A stretch of DNA of 64,000 nucleotides. Source: Photobacterium leiognathi. GTDB taxonomy: Bacteria; Pseudomonadota; Gammaproteobacteria; Enterobacterales; Vibrionaceae. The first letter of the stretch is position 1. Every line of letters starts with the position of its first letter. Of this stretch, positions 9,017-18,863 are shown piece after piece. The DNA lies in NCBI RefSeq assembly GCF_030685535.1, contig NZ_CP131601.1:2480001-2544000 (forward strand). The letters run 5' to 3'. The notes below the pieces were generated by a model that was not told the origin of the DNA, made no database searches, and was given only the letters and a program-made list of their open reading frames with translations. The translations under genes and the position numbers were made by a program.

Positions 9017-10771
9017 ATGAAAAGCGACATCGATATTTGCCGCGACACTCGACTTACGCCCATTGAACACATCGCTGAACAAGCAGGTATTCAACAGCAA
9101 GAGCTCACTCCGCAAGGAACATTAAAAGCCAAAGTTAAACCTGCAATTCTAAAAAGACTGGCAGAAAAAGCGGAAGGTAAATTAGTTGTCGTTACCGCTA
9201 TTACGCCGACTCCTCTTGGTGAAGGCAAAACAGTGACCACCATTGGCTTAGCACAAGGCTTAGCGAAGATTAATCGCTCAGTCATGGCATGTATCCGACA
9301 ACCATCAATGGGCCCTGTCTTTGGGGTAAAAGGCGGCGCTGCTGGCGGTGGTTATAGCCAAGTTGCACCAATGGAAAAACTCAACCTACACTTAACAGGT
9401 GATATTCATGCGGTAACGGCTGCACATAACCTTGCAGCTGCAGCTTTAGATGCCCGTTTGTACCATGAGTCACGTTTAGGTTATGACGAATTCACCGCCA
9501 AAACAGGCTTACCAGCTCTTCGTATTGATATAAATAATATCTGCTGGAAACGCGTGATGGATCATAACGATCGCGCATTACGCATGATCACTATTGGTCA
9601 AAACGAGCCAGGTAAAACCATTAACGGTTTAGAACGTCATGATGGCTTTGATATCACTGCAGCTTCTGAGTTGATGGCCATTCTCGCGCTTGCTGATAAT
9701 TTACATGATATGCGCCAACGCATTGGTCATATCGTGGTGGCTTATGATCTCGATGGAAAACCCGTAACCACTGAAGATCTAAAAGTCGCTGGTGCAATGG
9801 CTGTTACCATGTGTGAAGCCATTGAACCAACACTAATGCAAACATTAGAAGGTGTGCCAACACTTATCCATGCTGGCCCTTTTGCTAACATTGCACACGG
9901 TAATTCTTCGATCATCGCAGATAAGATCGCATTAAAACTGAGTGATTTTGTTGTCACTGAAGGCGGGTTTGGCTCTGATATGGGGTTTGAAAAAGCTTGT
10001 AATATTAAAGCGCAGCAAGCCAATCGTGGCCCTGATTGTGCAGTGGTGGTTGCTACACTACGTGGTCTAAAGGCCAACTCGGGGCTTTATGATTTACGTC
10101 CAGGTCAAGCACTGCCTGCTGCTATCTTTGACGAAGATAACGCAGCCCTTATTGCGGGTTTTGACAATCTAAAATGGCATATTAATAATGCTGCACATTA
10201 TGGTGTGCCTGTTGTAGTAGCGATTAATCGTTTCCCACAAGACACCGATGCAGAGCTTGAGTTACTGCAAACTATGATCAATAACGCTGCCTTTACCACT
10301 CATGTTGATGTTGCGATCAGCGAAGCCTTTGGCAAAGGTGGTGAAGGTGCTATCGCACTGGCTGAGTGCGTAGTGAAAGCTTGTCAGCATCAAGCGAACT
10401 TCACGCCTCTATATCAACTTAGCCAGCCGCTAGAAGAAAAAATCATGACTGTTGCTGAAGCAGGTTATGGAGCAAGTCATGTAGAGCTATCACCACTCGC
10501 CCAACAACAACTCGCGCAATTTAAAGCTCAAGGTTACGATGATCTTGCTATCTGTATGGCGAAAACACCGCTTTCTATCTCGACCGATCCGAGTATAAAA
10601 GGCGCACCAACAGGTTTCACGGTTCCTATTCGTGAACTAAAACTTTGCGCGAGCGCAGGCTTTATTTATGCGCTATGCGGCAATGTAATGACAATGCCAG
10701 GTTTACCTGAAAAACCTGCATTTATGAGCTTAGATATCGATGAAAGCGGCAATATTATCGGTCTAAGTTAA
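9017..10771 (+). CDS. fhs: Formate--tetrahydrofolate ligase (10-formyl-THF synthetase)
   Basis: A 584-residue enzyme that joins formate and tetrahydrofolate using ATP to give 10-formyl-THF for purine and formyl-Met-tRNA synthesis. The ATP-binding P-loop [10 protein letters not shown] lies near residues 63-72. The family blocks [23 protein letters not shown] and [14 protein letters not shown] follow. Placed after focA-pflB-pflA, it can capture formate made by Pfl. GAGG lies 9-12 bases before the ATG. A PurR-like operator is upstream. A hairpin (10779-10811) without a good T-run follows. Confidence 0.96.
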   Translation: MKSDIDICRDTRLTPIEHIAEQAGIQQQELTPQGTLKAKVKPAILKRLAEKAEGKLVVVTAITPTPLGEGKTVTTIGLAQGLAKINRSVMACIRQPSMGPVFGVKGGAAGGGYSQVAPMEKLNLHLTGDIHAVTAAHNLAAAALDARLYHESRLGYDEFTAKTGLPALRIDINNICWKRVMDHNDRALRMITIGQNEPGKTINGLERHDGFDITAASELMAILALADNLHDMRQRIGHIVVAYDLDGKPVTTEDLKVAGAMAVTMCEAIEPTLMQTLEGVPTLIHAGPFANIAHGNSSIIADKIALKLSDFVVTEGGFGSDMGFEKACNIKAQQANRGPDCAVVVATLRGLKANSGLYDLRPGQALPAAIFDEDNAALIAGFDNLKWHINNAAHYGVPVVVAINRFPQDTDAELELLQTMINNAAFTTHVDVAISEAFGKGGEGAIALAECVVKACQHQANFTPLYQLSQPLEEKIMTVAEAGYGASHVELSPLAQQQLAQFKAQGYDDLAICMAKTPLSISTDPSIKGAPTGFTVPIRELKLCASAGFIYALCGNVMTMPGLPEKPAFMSLDIDESGNIIGLS

Positions 10772-10778
10772 CCTTCTT

Positions 10779-10811
10779 TTCCCCTTTATTGAGAAATACT
10801 TTAAAGGGGAA
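10779..10811 (+). terminator. Hairpin after fhs
   Basis: A 10-bp inverted repeat TTCCCCTTTA/TAAAGGGGAA follows the fhs stop by 7 bases. The tract after it is TCTGCTCTC, a poor U-run, so termination may be weak or Rho-assisted. Confidence 0.4.
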
Positions 10812-11065
10812 TCTGCTCTCTATTTCCGCTTTGTCCCTCTTCACACTGATGTAACCATTTGTATCTTTAATACTATTTGTATAACAACAAGGTTAATACT
10901 TATTAGCGGTGTTCATTTAAATCAATACCTTACAAATTAAAAGGGTATTATTTCAATAACATAAAGTAACAAAAAAAGATGCCTAATCGGGGTCAGATCA
11001 ATTTATTTTATACCTAACCTGCTACTCTCATTGGCAGAAGATAAATATCTATGAGGCCACCTTAA

Positions 11066-11572
11066 ATGGAAATGACAAACGCTCAACGTTTAATTCTATC
11101 TAACCAATACTACTTAATGTCTAAATTGACACCTGAGAACGCAGAGAAATACCGTCGCCTTCAAACCATCGTTGAACGTGGTTACGGTCTACAAATGCGT
11201 GAACTAGATAAAGACTTTGGCGATTTACCTGAGCAAGATTGTCGTGAAGTGATCGACTTCATGGAAATGTACCATGCCCTGCAAGAGTCGTTTAACCTTG
11301 AAGATTGCCGTTGTGATGGCGCAAAAGATATCGATCAACGTCGCTTACAGTTCCTAGGTTTTGATGCTGCAACTGAAGCACAGCTAGTTAACTACGTTCG
11401 CTTCCTTGTTGATGAAGAAGGGCTATACCCTCAATTTGAGAAAAACGAGCACCGCTTTAATAGCCATGTGCCTATGCTAGAAAAATACCAGCGTATGTTA
11501 AAAGTATGGCGTAACTGTCCTCGTCAATACCACCTATCATGCAATGAAATCCAACAGATCCTATCTGCATAA
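11066..11572 (+). CDS. yfbU: YfbU family protein (UPF0304)
   Basis: A 168-residue cytoplasmic protein (164 in E. coli). The N-terminus [15 protein letters not shown] and the [12 protein letters not shown] block are nearly identical to E. coli YfbU. It is mostly helical, with no membrane segment and no catalytic motif I recognise. The cellular role is not established to my knowledge. In E. coli yfbU neighbours yfbV-ackA-pta; here a two-component system and other genes separate them, a partly conserved neighbourhood. A strong terminator follows. Confidence 0.93.
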   Translation: MEMTNAQRLILSNQYYLMSKLTPENAEKYRRLQTIVERGYGLQMRELDKDFGDLPEQDCREVIDFMEMYHALQESFNLEDCRCDGAKDIDQRRLQFLGFDAATEAQLVNYVRFLVDEEGLYPQFEKNEHRFNSHVPMLEKYQRMLKVWRNCPRQYHLSCNEIQQILSA

Positions 11573-11596
11573 TAAACGCTGTATTATTCAATACCT

Positions 11597-11626
11597 AAAA
11601 AGCCGAGTTAGTGACTCGGCTTTTTG
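11597..11626 (+). terminator. Intrinsic terminator of yfbU
   Basis: AAAAAGCCGAGT-TAGTG-ACTCGGCTTTTT has a perfect stem followed by T-rich sequence. Confidence 0.9.
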
Positions 11627-11636
11627 TTTTTACATT

Positions 11637-11659
11637 TATACCTAAGTCACTTGGGTATA
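11637..11659. repeat. Short palindrome resembling joined ends of the 25.2-kb repeat
   Basis: TATACCTAAGT and ACTTGGGTATA form an imperfect 11-bp inverted repeat around one central base. The right arm matches the right end of the intergenic repeat at 25248-25354 (GTCGCTTGGGTATAG), so this looks like a copy with the interior deleted. Confidence 0.45.
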
Positions 11660-11828
11660 GGTGCGACAAAACACCCATAACAAATCGTTAACCATTATTT
11701 TTTTGTGAGATTGTCCATAGTTTATTATTGATATAAAGCATCCTTGCCAACCTAATGGTATAGCTACAGACATAATATTAAAAATCTACAAATATTCAGT
11801 CTTGATACGCTAGGGATCACTAACCACA

Positions 11829-13082
11829 ATGCTCCACATCTTTATCTTGCTACTACTCTTAGTCGCAACGCCAGTTATCGCACAACCAACCCAAAACCTA
11901 GTCATTCTGACAACATTTTCAGAAACAGGATTACGTCCGATACTTGACGCATTTAAAGAAAAGCACCCGCAAAGTGAGGTCCAAGTGATCCAACGTCGTG
12001 AGGCTTCAGGGCTGCGTTTACTCAGTCAGAAAAAGCATGATATTGATATCATCATTTCATCGTCACCGACTTTTTTTCAGCCACTGATCAAAACCCAAAA
12101 GTTATTGCCTTTTGGTAAAGCAAAAGCTCGACAAAACCAGCAACAGCTGTCTGAAGATATTATCTCTTTTGGTCATACTGGCTTTGGTTTGCTATGGAAT
12201 CAGCATTATTTAGCAAAAAACAATCTCCCAATCCCGACAAATTGGTCTGATCTCGCTCAACCTGATTATTTCCACCATATCAGCATTAGTAGCCCTTATC
12301 GTTCTAATACCACTCACTTAATGATTGAAAGCATCCTACAAGAATACGGTTGGGAGAATGGATGGCGTTTGCTTTACCAAATGGGCGGCAACCTCGCCTC
12401 GGTAGAAACCAATGCCTTTGCTTTAAGTGAAGCGATCTCACGTGGCTTAATCGGCGTTGGCCCTGTAATTGATAGCTATGCTCGTCATTATAAAGAGCAA
12501 TTTTCTTATATTGATTTTAGCTATCAACCTAAAAGTCCGTTATTACCAAACTATGTAGCGATAGTGAAAAACAACTACCAATCACGCTTTGCAGAAGATT
12601 TTGTGAATTTATTGCTAGCTCAGGAATGTGATAATCAAACCGCTACTTATGAACACTTAATCCACCCAAAACAGATCAAACACGATGACTTTATTGAGAA
12701 AACATTCAATCGAAAATCATTGGACTATCACGTTATTCAACAACGCTCGGGGCTAGTAAAACACCTGTTTGAACAGACAATTAGTAACCAGTTACCTAAG
12801 CTTAATCAAGCATGGCAACTGCTCCATTCGATTGAAAAAGCATCACTGAAATTAACCGAAAAACAACAGCAAGATTTTACTCTAGCGAAACAACTAGCAT
12901 CAACATCACCCGTTAACATAGATGATATGCAAGATAAGGTATATCATGAGTTATCTCTATTCCGAGACAACCCACAAGTACATAATTACCGACAGCAATG
13001 GCGGATAAAAATGGCGATGCAATTAGAGCAAGCCATTGCATTAAGCCAGACGATTATTAACGGGAATCCAGCATTGCAATGA
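11829..13082 (+). CDS. Periplasmic solute-binding protein, PgtC-like
   Basis: A 417-residue exported protein with a short hydrophobic signal peptide (residues 1-18, cleaved near VIAQP). An iron/phosphonate-type extracellular solute-binding fold follows: LVILTTFSETGL at the first strand and FGHTGFGLLWN mid-domain. A helical C-terminal extension of about 130 residues is not typical of transport binding proteins. Its stop overlaps the start of a sensor kinase by 4 bases and a response regulator follows, the order of Salmonella pgtC-pgtB-pgtA. It probably presents a ligand to the kinase rather than to a transporter, because no permease is nearby. Phosphoglycerate as ligand is a family-based guess. 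Confidence 0.65.
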   Translation: MLHIFILLLLLVATPVIAQPTQNLVILTTFSETGLRPILDAFKEKHPQSEVQVIQRREASGLRLLSQKKHDIDIIISSSPTFFQPLIKTQKLLPFGKAKARQNQQQLSEDIISFGHTGFGLLWNQHYLAKNNLPIPTNWSDLAQPDYFHHISISSPYRSNTTHLMIESILQEYGWENGWRLLYQMGGNLASVETNAFALSEAISRGLIGVGPVIDSYARHYKEQFSYIDFSYQPKSPLLPNYVAIVKNNYQSRFAEDFVNLLLAQECDNQTATYEHLIHPKQIKHDDFIEKTFNRKSLDYHVIQQRSGLVKHLFEQTISNQLPKLNQAWQLLHSIEKASLKLTEKQQQDFTLAKQLASTSPVNIDDMQDKVYHELSLFRDNPQVHNYRQQWRIKMAMQLEQAIALSQTIINGNPALQ

Positions 13083-15466
13083 TCCGCTACATCAACAAAA
13101 AGACAATTGGTAGTCGCCTTATTATGGCGATTATTCTAATGGCATTTCTCACCATTTCAGTTAGCGTAATCGCGGTTTTAAACTGGGAAAAACTCAGCAC
13201 ACAAATCGAAACCATTACCCATAACAACATGCCTATTGTGCAGGCAAGCTACCAGTTAGAGCGTAATACTGCTGAGCTACAAGCAACGCTCAATTTACTG
13301 GGGCAAAACACTAACCCACTCAAACATGAAACAATAAAAAATAAGCTTAATTCCACACTTACCAAAATCAGTACCGCCATCGACAAGATTTCTAAACTGC
13401 ACTATTACCCCGCCATTAAATCGGGGCAGCAAACGTTGGTGCAGCAAATTGATAACTATACGAAGTTGCTAAAAAAGCGAAATAGTGATCTGTTTGCTCT
13501 TTCGCAAACGGAAAATAAACTGAAATGGCTGCATAGCGATTTGCTTGAAGAGCTGATCCCTCTACGTCAAGAAGTGGAATGGAAACTCAATAATATGAAC
13601 CGTCATGGAGAAAAGAAAAATGCGGTTCAGCTTGATGTTGTTAACGATATCATGAATGAATTTTCTCTGATCCAAGCCATTACGGTAAAAGAGAATGAGC
13701 TACACCAATTGATTGGTGAAATTATTCAACAACGCCACCAGCGAGACCTTAGTAATGCGTTTAATTTTCTTGGTCATAAGGCCGCCGAAATAGAAGTGCT
13801 CAGCCAGCAGCTCAGTAACTACCCTTCATCAATGACGTTTAGTAAGTTACTGGATAAATTTATAGATATGACCAAACCAGGTGGTCAGCTAGAGCTGCAA
13901 TTAAAACGTGATGTTATTTTAAGCCTACAAATCAATCGAGCACGCGTCGATATCAAGCAACGCCTTTCGCAGCAAGAAAACATGATCCAGACATTGGTAG
14001 ATCATGCCGATCGGGCGCTAAATAACTTAAATAGCGATACTCGACAAGCAATCACTGTCAGTAACTTTATGTTATTTGGCGTACTTTTTATTACCATCGT
14101 TCTGACTATTTTCCTTTCAATATATCTAGTTGGTAACGGCATCGTTAACCGACTTAACTTACTGAGCAAAGATCTCTATTCAGTGGCTAAAGGCAATTTT
14201 AACGACGCCAATATCGCCACTACAGGTGAAGATGAGATTGGTATTTTAGGTGATAATCTGCGTGATTTTTGCCGTCAGATGCAAGATATTCAAGCCTCAA
14301 ATGCGCTGAACCTGATCAACAATACGCAAGTGAGTATCATCACCTGTAACATGCATGGTGCAGTGGAGTCTGTGAACTTGCAGGCACTAAAGCAATTTAA
14401 CTTTGATAGCATTAGCCAACATCAAACGTTGTGGAATTTATTTGATAGCCCTATCTCTGATCGGTTAAAACTGCTGTTTAAACAAAACAGCCTACTTCGC
14501 AAATTAGGGGCCTATAAACTCACAGTGACTCATACCACTGATCAGCAGCACTTATTTTACCTTCGATTAGATTTCCGCATCTTTAAACAAGGTAATCAAG
14601 ATAAGGTGATCATTACTATCACCGATATCACTGATCAGGAAAAAACCACCCGTTGGCTCGAAAATAAAGTCTCGGAAAAAACCCAATCGCTAACCCTTCG
14701 AAATCAGCAATTAAAAGCAGAAATCGAAGATCGTAAACGCATTGAAGGTGATTTAATTGCCACTCAAGATGAACTGATCCAAGCTGCGAAAATGGCAACC
14801 GTTGGTCAAACAATGACATCACTTGCGCACGAGCTGAATCAGCCATTATCTGCGATCTCAACGCGTCTATTTAGTGCCAAATTAGCGATAGAACATCAAA
14901 AATATGAAAAATTGCCGGATAATTTGGGAAAGATAGAAGATTTAGTGTCACGAATGAGTAAACTGATCAGCAGTCTTCGTAGTTTTGCCAAAAAACAATC
15001 AGCAACAAATCCATTGACCCGTGTTGATATTCAAGATTCAATAAAACAAGCCATACTCATTGTTGAGAGCCGTGCAAAAGTACAACAAACAACAATAGCC
15101 AGTACCATTAGTACTCCTATCTACGCCCTAGCCGATCAGGTCCAACTTGAACAAGTTTTAGTCAATTTATTGGTCAATAGCTGTGATGCTGTTGCAAGTT
15201 GTAAACAGCGACAAATAACCATTATGCGACTTGATAGCCCTAAAGATAGAATAAGGATCGCGGTATTAGATAGTGGTCATGGCTTTAGTAATGACATTAT
15301 TGATAAATTATTCGTACCTTTTACCACCACCAAAGATGTCGGACTCGGATTAGGCCTCAGCATCTGTAGTTCAATCATGACAAGGTTAAAAGGTAACATC
15401 TTCCTCGCTTCTGGTCTCACAGGTGGAGCGATGGTTGTTTTGGAGTTAAAGAAAGATGATGAGTGA
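13079..15466 (+). CDS. Membrane sensor histidine kinase, PgtB/DctB-like
   Basis: A 795-residue kinase. Membrane segment 1 is at about residues 13-33. A long helical periplasmic sensor region follows to about 320, then membrane segment 2 (about 328-350), a HAMP-like linker and a PAS-like domain (about 405-520). The HisKA domain has phospho-acceptor H584 in SLAHELNQPL. The ATPase has an N box (NLLVNSCDAV), G1 (DSGHGF) and G2 (GLGLGLSI). The HELNQPL form is that of the NtrB/DctB group. It overlaps the binding-protein gene by 4 bases and the regulator gene by 11, so the three are co-translated. It should phosphorylate the downstream regulator. Confidence 0.85.
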   Translation: MIRYINKKTIGSRLIMAIILMAFLTISVSVIAVLNWEKLSTQIETITHNNMPIVQASYQLERNTAELQATLNLLGQNTNPLKHETIKNKLNSTLTKISTAIDKISKLHYYPAIKSGQQTLVQQIDNYTKLLKKRNSDLFALSQTENKLKWLHSDLLEELIPLRQEVEWKLNNMNRHGEKKNAVQLDVVNDIMNEFSLIQAITVKENELHQLIGEIIQQRHQRDLSNAFNFLGHKAAEIEVLSQQLSNYPSSMTFSKLLDKFIDMTKPGGQLELQLKRDVILSLQINRARVDIKQRLSQQENMIQTLVDHADRALNNLNSDTRQAITVSNFMLFGVLFITIVLTIFLSIYLVGNGIVNRLNLLSKDLYSVAKGNFNDANIATTGEDEIGILGDNLRDFCRQMQDIQASNALNLINNTQVSIITCNMHGAVESVNLQALKQFNFDSISQHQTLWNLFDSPISDRLKLLFKQNSLLRKLGAYKLTVTHTTDQQHLFYLRLDFRIFKQGNQDKVIITITDITDQEKTTRWLENKVSEKTQSLTLRNQQLKAEIEDRKRIEGDLIATQDELIQAAKMATVGQTMTSLAHELNQPLSAISTRLFSAKLAIEHQKYEKLPDNLGKIEDLVSRMSKLISSLRSFAKKQSATNPLTRVDIQDSIKQAILIVESRAKVQQTTIASTISTPIYALADQVQLEQVLVNLLVNSCDAVASCKQRQITIMRLDSPKDRIRIAVLDSGHGFSNDIIDKLFVPFTTTKDVGLGLGLSICSSIMTRLKGNIFLASGLTGGAMVVLELKKDDE

Positions 15467-16730
15467 TAATACTAATGTGCTGATTGTCGATGACGATCAA
15501 GATGTACTAGATGCCTACCAAGAGTTATTAGAGCTTGCAGGTTATAACGTTCAAACCGTCACTGACTCAACTCAAGTGATCGCCATGCTTGATTATCACT
15601 GGACTGGCGTCATTGTCACTGATATGTACATGCCCGGTCTTAACGGCATGGAATTACTAGAAAAGATCCAGCATTTCGACAACGACATTCCCGTGATTAT
15701 CGTTACAGGTCATGGTGATATTCCAATGGCTGTTGATGCTCTGAAAAAAGGCGCTATCGATTTTTTACAAAAGCCATTACAGCCCAATGATCTGATCCAA
15801 TTGCTAGAAAAGCATCTGCCGCTGCGTAAACAGATCATTGAGCAACGCAAAACCTTGCAAAGCACAGCTACTGAACTGTTACTAGGTGATAGTCCGTTAA
15901 TCGTTAAAGTGCGTGAGCAATTAAAGCAAGTCGCGAACTCAACCAAAGACGTATTAATCGAAGGTGAAAATGGCACAGGTCGTCACACCATTGCTAAAAT
16001 TCTGCATAAGAACAGCCCATTGCATCAAGGGCCGATGGTAGAAATTGATGGTTCGGCAATCACTTGTACACCCGATCTTCAACGTAGCATGATCTCTGCG
16101 CGTACTGGTTGTTTATGTTTAAGCAACCCACACATCATGCCAAAAGAAAGCCAGCAGTGGTTATGTCGTTTCTTATTAGAGCAAGAGCGCCAAGGCAAGA
16201 AAGAAGTACGTTTATTAGCACTGTTTGAAGGTTCACCAGAGCCTTTCGTTGAAAGTGAGCAATTCTTACCTGAGCTATTCTACTTCCTAAGCCAAGTACG
16301 TTTTAGCTTACCGACATTGCGTCAGCGCAGCAGTGACATTACTAGTATCTTTAAGCACTACTTAAAACAAAGCTGTAAGAAACTAAACAAGTCAGTACCA
16401 ACTATTGATAAGGCTTACATTAATACCCTATGTCGTTATGAATGGCCGGGGAACGTGTTAGAGCTAAAGAACGTCGCTGAACTGTATGCGATTGGCATCG
16501 TAAAATTGGCAGGACAAGAGCGTTCAAAACCAATTGAGCAAATGAGTAGCCCACTCGACGATCTTGTGGATGGTTACGAAAAGCAAGTCATCGAAGATGC
16601 ATTATACCTGTTTGCAGGACGCATTAATGAAGTGTCATCGTACTTGCAGATCCCACGTAAAAAACTGTATTTACGTATGAAAAAGCATGGCTTAGACAAA
16701 GCAGAATATAAAGTTAGACCAAGCCACTAA
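15456..16730 (+). CDS. NtrC-family response regulator with degenerate AAA+ domain, PgtA-like
   Basis: A 424-residue protein. The receiver domain has the acidic patch VDDD, phospho-acceptor D56 in VTDMYMP, T84 and K106. The AAA+ domain (about 145-335) is degraded: Walker A reads GENGTGRH (170-177) with Lys replaced by Arg, the GAFTGA loop is absent, and the Walker B position reads LCLSNPH instead of LFLDE. The C-terminal Fis-type helix-turn-helix is intact (NEVSSYLQIPRKKLYLRMKKHGL). It therefore probably does not drive sigma-54 and may act with sigma-70 or as a repressor. A second in-frame ATG lies at 15459. A terminator follows. Confidence 0.82.
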   Translation: MMSDNTNVLIVDDDQDVLDAYQELLELAGYNVQTVTDSTQVIAMLDYHWTGVIVTDMYMPGLNGMELLEKIQHFDNDIPVIIVTGHGDIPMAVDALKKGAIDFLQKPLQPNDLIQLLEKHLPLRKQIIEQRKTLQSTATELLLGDSPLIVKVREQLKQVANSTKDVLIEGENGTGRHTIAKILHKNSPLHQGPMVEIDGSAITCTPDLQRSMISARTGCLCLSNPHIMPKESQQWLCRFLLEQERQGKKEVRLLALFEGSPEPFVESEQFLPELFYFLSQVRFSLPTLRQRSSDITSIFKHYLKQSCKKLNKSVPTIDKAYINTLCRYEWPGNVLELKNVAELYAIGIVKLAGQERSKPIEQMSSPLDDLVDGYEKQVIEDALYLFAGRINEVSSYLQIPRKKLYLRMKKHGLDKAEYKVRPSH

Positions 16731-16759
16731 CACTGATTCTACGCTTAAAATCCTGCTGC

Positions 16760-16788
16760 AAAAGCCTTCAACACTGAAGGCTTTTTTA
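16760..16788 (+). terminator. Intrinsic terminator of the pgt-like operon
   Basis: AAAGCCTTCA-ACAC-TGAAGGCTTT plus six T, 30 bases after the regulator stop. Confidence 0.9.
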
Positions 16789-16866
16789 TTTGCACCAAAA
16801 TCCGTTAGCGACAACAGACAATAACCATTACACTAAGCGGCTGTTTTTCAGCTTTGGTTTATTCTT

Positions 16867-17697
16867 ATGTCCTATCAATGTCCCCTATGCCATGCGTCAC
16901 TGGTTTTAAATACGCAAGGCGAGCAACCGAAAACTTACCGTTGTTGTAACAACCACCAATTTGATCTGGCAAAAGAAGGCTATGTAAACCTAATGCCTGC
17001 TCACCACAAAAGCTCGAAAAATCCTGGTGATAATAAAGAGATGATGCAAGCGCGTCGTTTATTCCTAAATACCGACCATTATCAGCCTCTACGTGATGCT
17101 GTGATGGCGCAACTTCGCGCTCAATTGCCACAAGATGCAACCCAGCTGCTTGATATTGGTTGTGGTGAAGGCTACTACACCTCCGAGTTTGTCCAACTAC
17201 GCCAACAATTTCCTGCGCTTGCCGTTCATGGGTTGGACATTTCAAAAGTAGCGGTAAAGTATGCGGCCAAACGCTACCCTGAATGTGATTTTTGTGTTGC
17301 TTCAAGTCACCGCTTACCTTTTGCTGATGAGTTTTTTGATGGCATCGTGCGTATCTACGCGCCTTGTAAAGGTGAAGAATTAGAACGCGCAATCAAGCCC
17401 GGCGGCATCTTAGTAGCAGTAACACCTGCACCTCGTCATTTATACCAATTAAAAGAGCTGATTTACGATGGTGTACGTCTACACGATGTGCCTGTTGAAA
17501 CGATCCCAGGTTTTGAATTGATTGCAGATGAGCAACTGCATTACGAGATGTCATTAAGTGGCGAAGAAGCGACAGCATTAATGCAAATGACGCCGTTTGC
17601 GTGGAAAACATCAGAACAAATATGGCAACAACTCGGTGAAGCGAAAGATTTCTTCTGCGAAGCAGATTTCGCAATTCGTGTTTACCGTCGCCAATAA
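16867..17697 (+). CDS. rlmA: 23S rRNA (guanine-745-N1)-methyltransferase
   Basis: A 276-residue SAM-dependent methyltransferase that modifies G745 of 23S rRNA (helix 35). An N-terminal zinc ribbon is visible: C5-x2-C8, then CCNNH near residues 26-30. The FDLAKEGYVNLM block after it is characteristic of RlmA. The SAM motif I LLDIGCGEGYY lies near residues 96-106, and IYAPCKGEEL near 160 is the motif IV/V region. Length agrees with E. coli RlmA (269). It stands alone, between the terminator of the pgt-like operon and the ChaN-like gene. Confidence 0.92.
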   Translation: MSYQCPLCHASLVLNTQGEQPKTYRCCNNHQFDLAKEGYVNLMPAHHKSSKNPGDNKEMMQARRLFLNTDHYQPLRDAVMAQLRAQLPQDATQLLDIGCGEGYYTSEFVQLRQQFPALAVHGLDISKVAVKYAAKRYPECDFCVASSHRLPFADEFFDGIVRIYAPCKGEELERAIKPGGILVAVTPAPRHLYQLKELIYDGVRLHDVPVETIPGFELIADEQLHYEMSLSGEEATALMQMTPFAWKTSEQIWQQLGEAKDFFCEADFAIRVYRRQ

Positions 17698-17832
17698 TCG
17701 ACATTACGTCTCAGCACCTTAAATGCGAGTTATTATCAGTATCAATTGCTAGTAACTCGCATTAACTATATTATTCATTACTGCGTTTTATTTCCTACTC
17801 TTAAAATAAGTTCATATTTAGGGATATCAGTA

Positions 17833-18789
17833 ATGAATAAATGGCTCGCGCTAAGTCTTAGCCTTGCAACAGTATTAACAAGCTGTGCTTCTTCAAATCA
17901 ATCTCCTGCACCTGTTTCCAACCCAAGTACCTTTTACGATTACACTATTACCTCTGCACAAGGAAACACATTAAGAGTTAACCAATTAGCCTTAGCACTT
18001 AAAGACGCCGATATTATTTTGGTTGGCGAATGGCACAGTCACCCTGCTGCTCACCTATTACAGAGCCAATTGTTTGCAGCCTTGTATCAACAAAACCCCA
18101 ATATGGCGCTTTCGATGGAGCAATTCACCCGCGATAAACAAACTATTGTCGATCAATATCTTGCAGGTGAAATTGGCGAGCGAACACTTGTATCTGAAGG
18201 TAATGCATGGACAAACTACGACAGTGATTACCGCCCGTTAGTTGAATTTGCTAAACAAAATAAATTAGATGTAATTGCCGCTAATGCGCCCAAAAGTATC
18301 GTGCGCTGTATTAGCAAACAAGGGGCAGGCTATCTCAATAAATTACCGACATCAGAACGTTTGTGGGTAGCACAATCGCTCACGCTCAATAAAGATGCCT
18401 ATCAGGCTAAATTTTTAAACTCGATGCATCATGGTAGTGAAGAGCAAAACCTGCGTATGTTTGCCGCTCAAACCGCATGGGACGATACGATGGCAGAAAG
18501 TATGGTCGACTATTTAAAGAGCCATCCAAACAAGCAAATTATTCATGTTGCTGGTCGTTTTCATACCATGGAAGGACTCGGCACTGCATCTCGGATCAAA
18601 GCACGTAACCCTAACTTAAGCGTCGCATTGGTTACCCCTATCACCGCTAAAGAAAAGTTAGCCGATAATGCTCAAGATTACCGCGTTACCATGGCACCAC
18701 TACCTGTACGTTATGTACAAAAAGAGAACCAAAGTAAAGCGATGAAAAAAATGATGATGAGAAATAAAGAATTAAAGTGCTATGAATAG
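17833..18789 (+). CDS. ChaN family lipoprotein
   Basis: 318 residues from the ATG at 17833. The N-terminus is a lipoprotein signal peptide with lipobox LTSC at residues 16-19, so the protein should be membrane-anchored. The frame is open further upstream to 17746, but that would bury the signal peptide; AGGGA lies before the chosen start. The domain resembles ChaN/HutO-type haem-binding proteins (family PF04187): VGEWHSHPAAH, the conserved region around SMEQFTRD, and HVAGRFHT near the C-terminus. A role in haem or iron uptake is known for some relatives. No TonB or haem gene is adjacent, so function here is uncertain. Confidence 0.82.
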   Translation: MNKWLALSLSLATVLTSCASSNQSPAPVSNPSTFYDYTITSAQGNTLRVNQLALALKDADIILVGEWHSHPAAHLLQSQLFAALYQQNPNMALSMEQFTRDKQTIVDQYLAGEIGERTLVSEGNAWTNYDSDYRPLVEFAKQNKLDVIAANAPKSIVRCISKQGAGYLNKLPTSERLWVAQSLTLNKDAYQAKFLNSMHHGSEEQNLRMFAAQTAWDDTMAESMVDYLKSHPNKQIIHVAGRFHTMEGLGTASRIKARNPNLSVALVTPITAKEKLADNAQDYRVTMAPLPVRYVQKENQSKAMKKMMMRNKELKCYE

Positions 18790-18826
18790 ATGATGGGAAG
18801 GTAATTTTACATAGCCCAGATAGAGC

Positions 18827-18863
18827 AGAACCCCATCGGCGGCCAAGCAGTTGGGGTTCTTTG
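18827..18863 (+). terminator. Terminator after the ChaN-like gene
   Basis: AGAACCCCA pairs with TGGGGTTCT across a 16-base GC-rich loop, followed by TTT. It lies 38 bases after the stop. Confidence 0.6.

Noticed and set aside
10985..11010. GGGGTCAGATCAA-like sequence before yfbU, reminiscent of repeat-associated transposase contexts
   Set aside because: A single short match with no accompanying repeat or transposase; too little to call a remnant.
17746..17832. Longer start for the ChaN-like lipoprotein
   Set aside because: The extension would put 29 residues before a clear lipoprotein signal peptide; the ATG at 17833 restores a normal signal.
18023..18241. 72-codon plus-strand frame inside the ChaN-like gene
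   Set aside because: Out-of-frame shadow of a well-supported lipoprotein gene.
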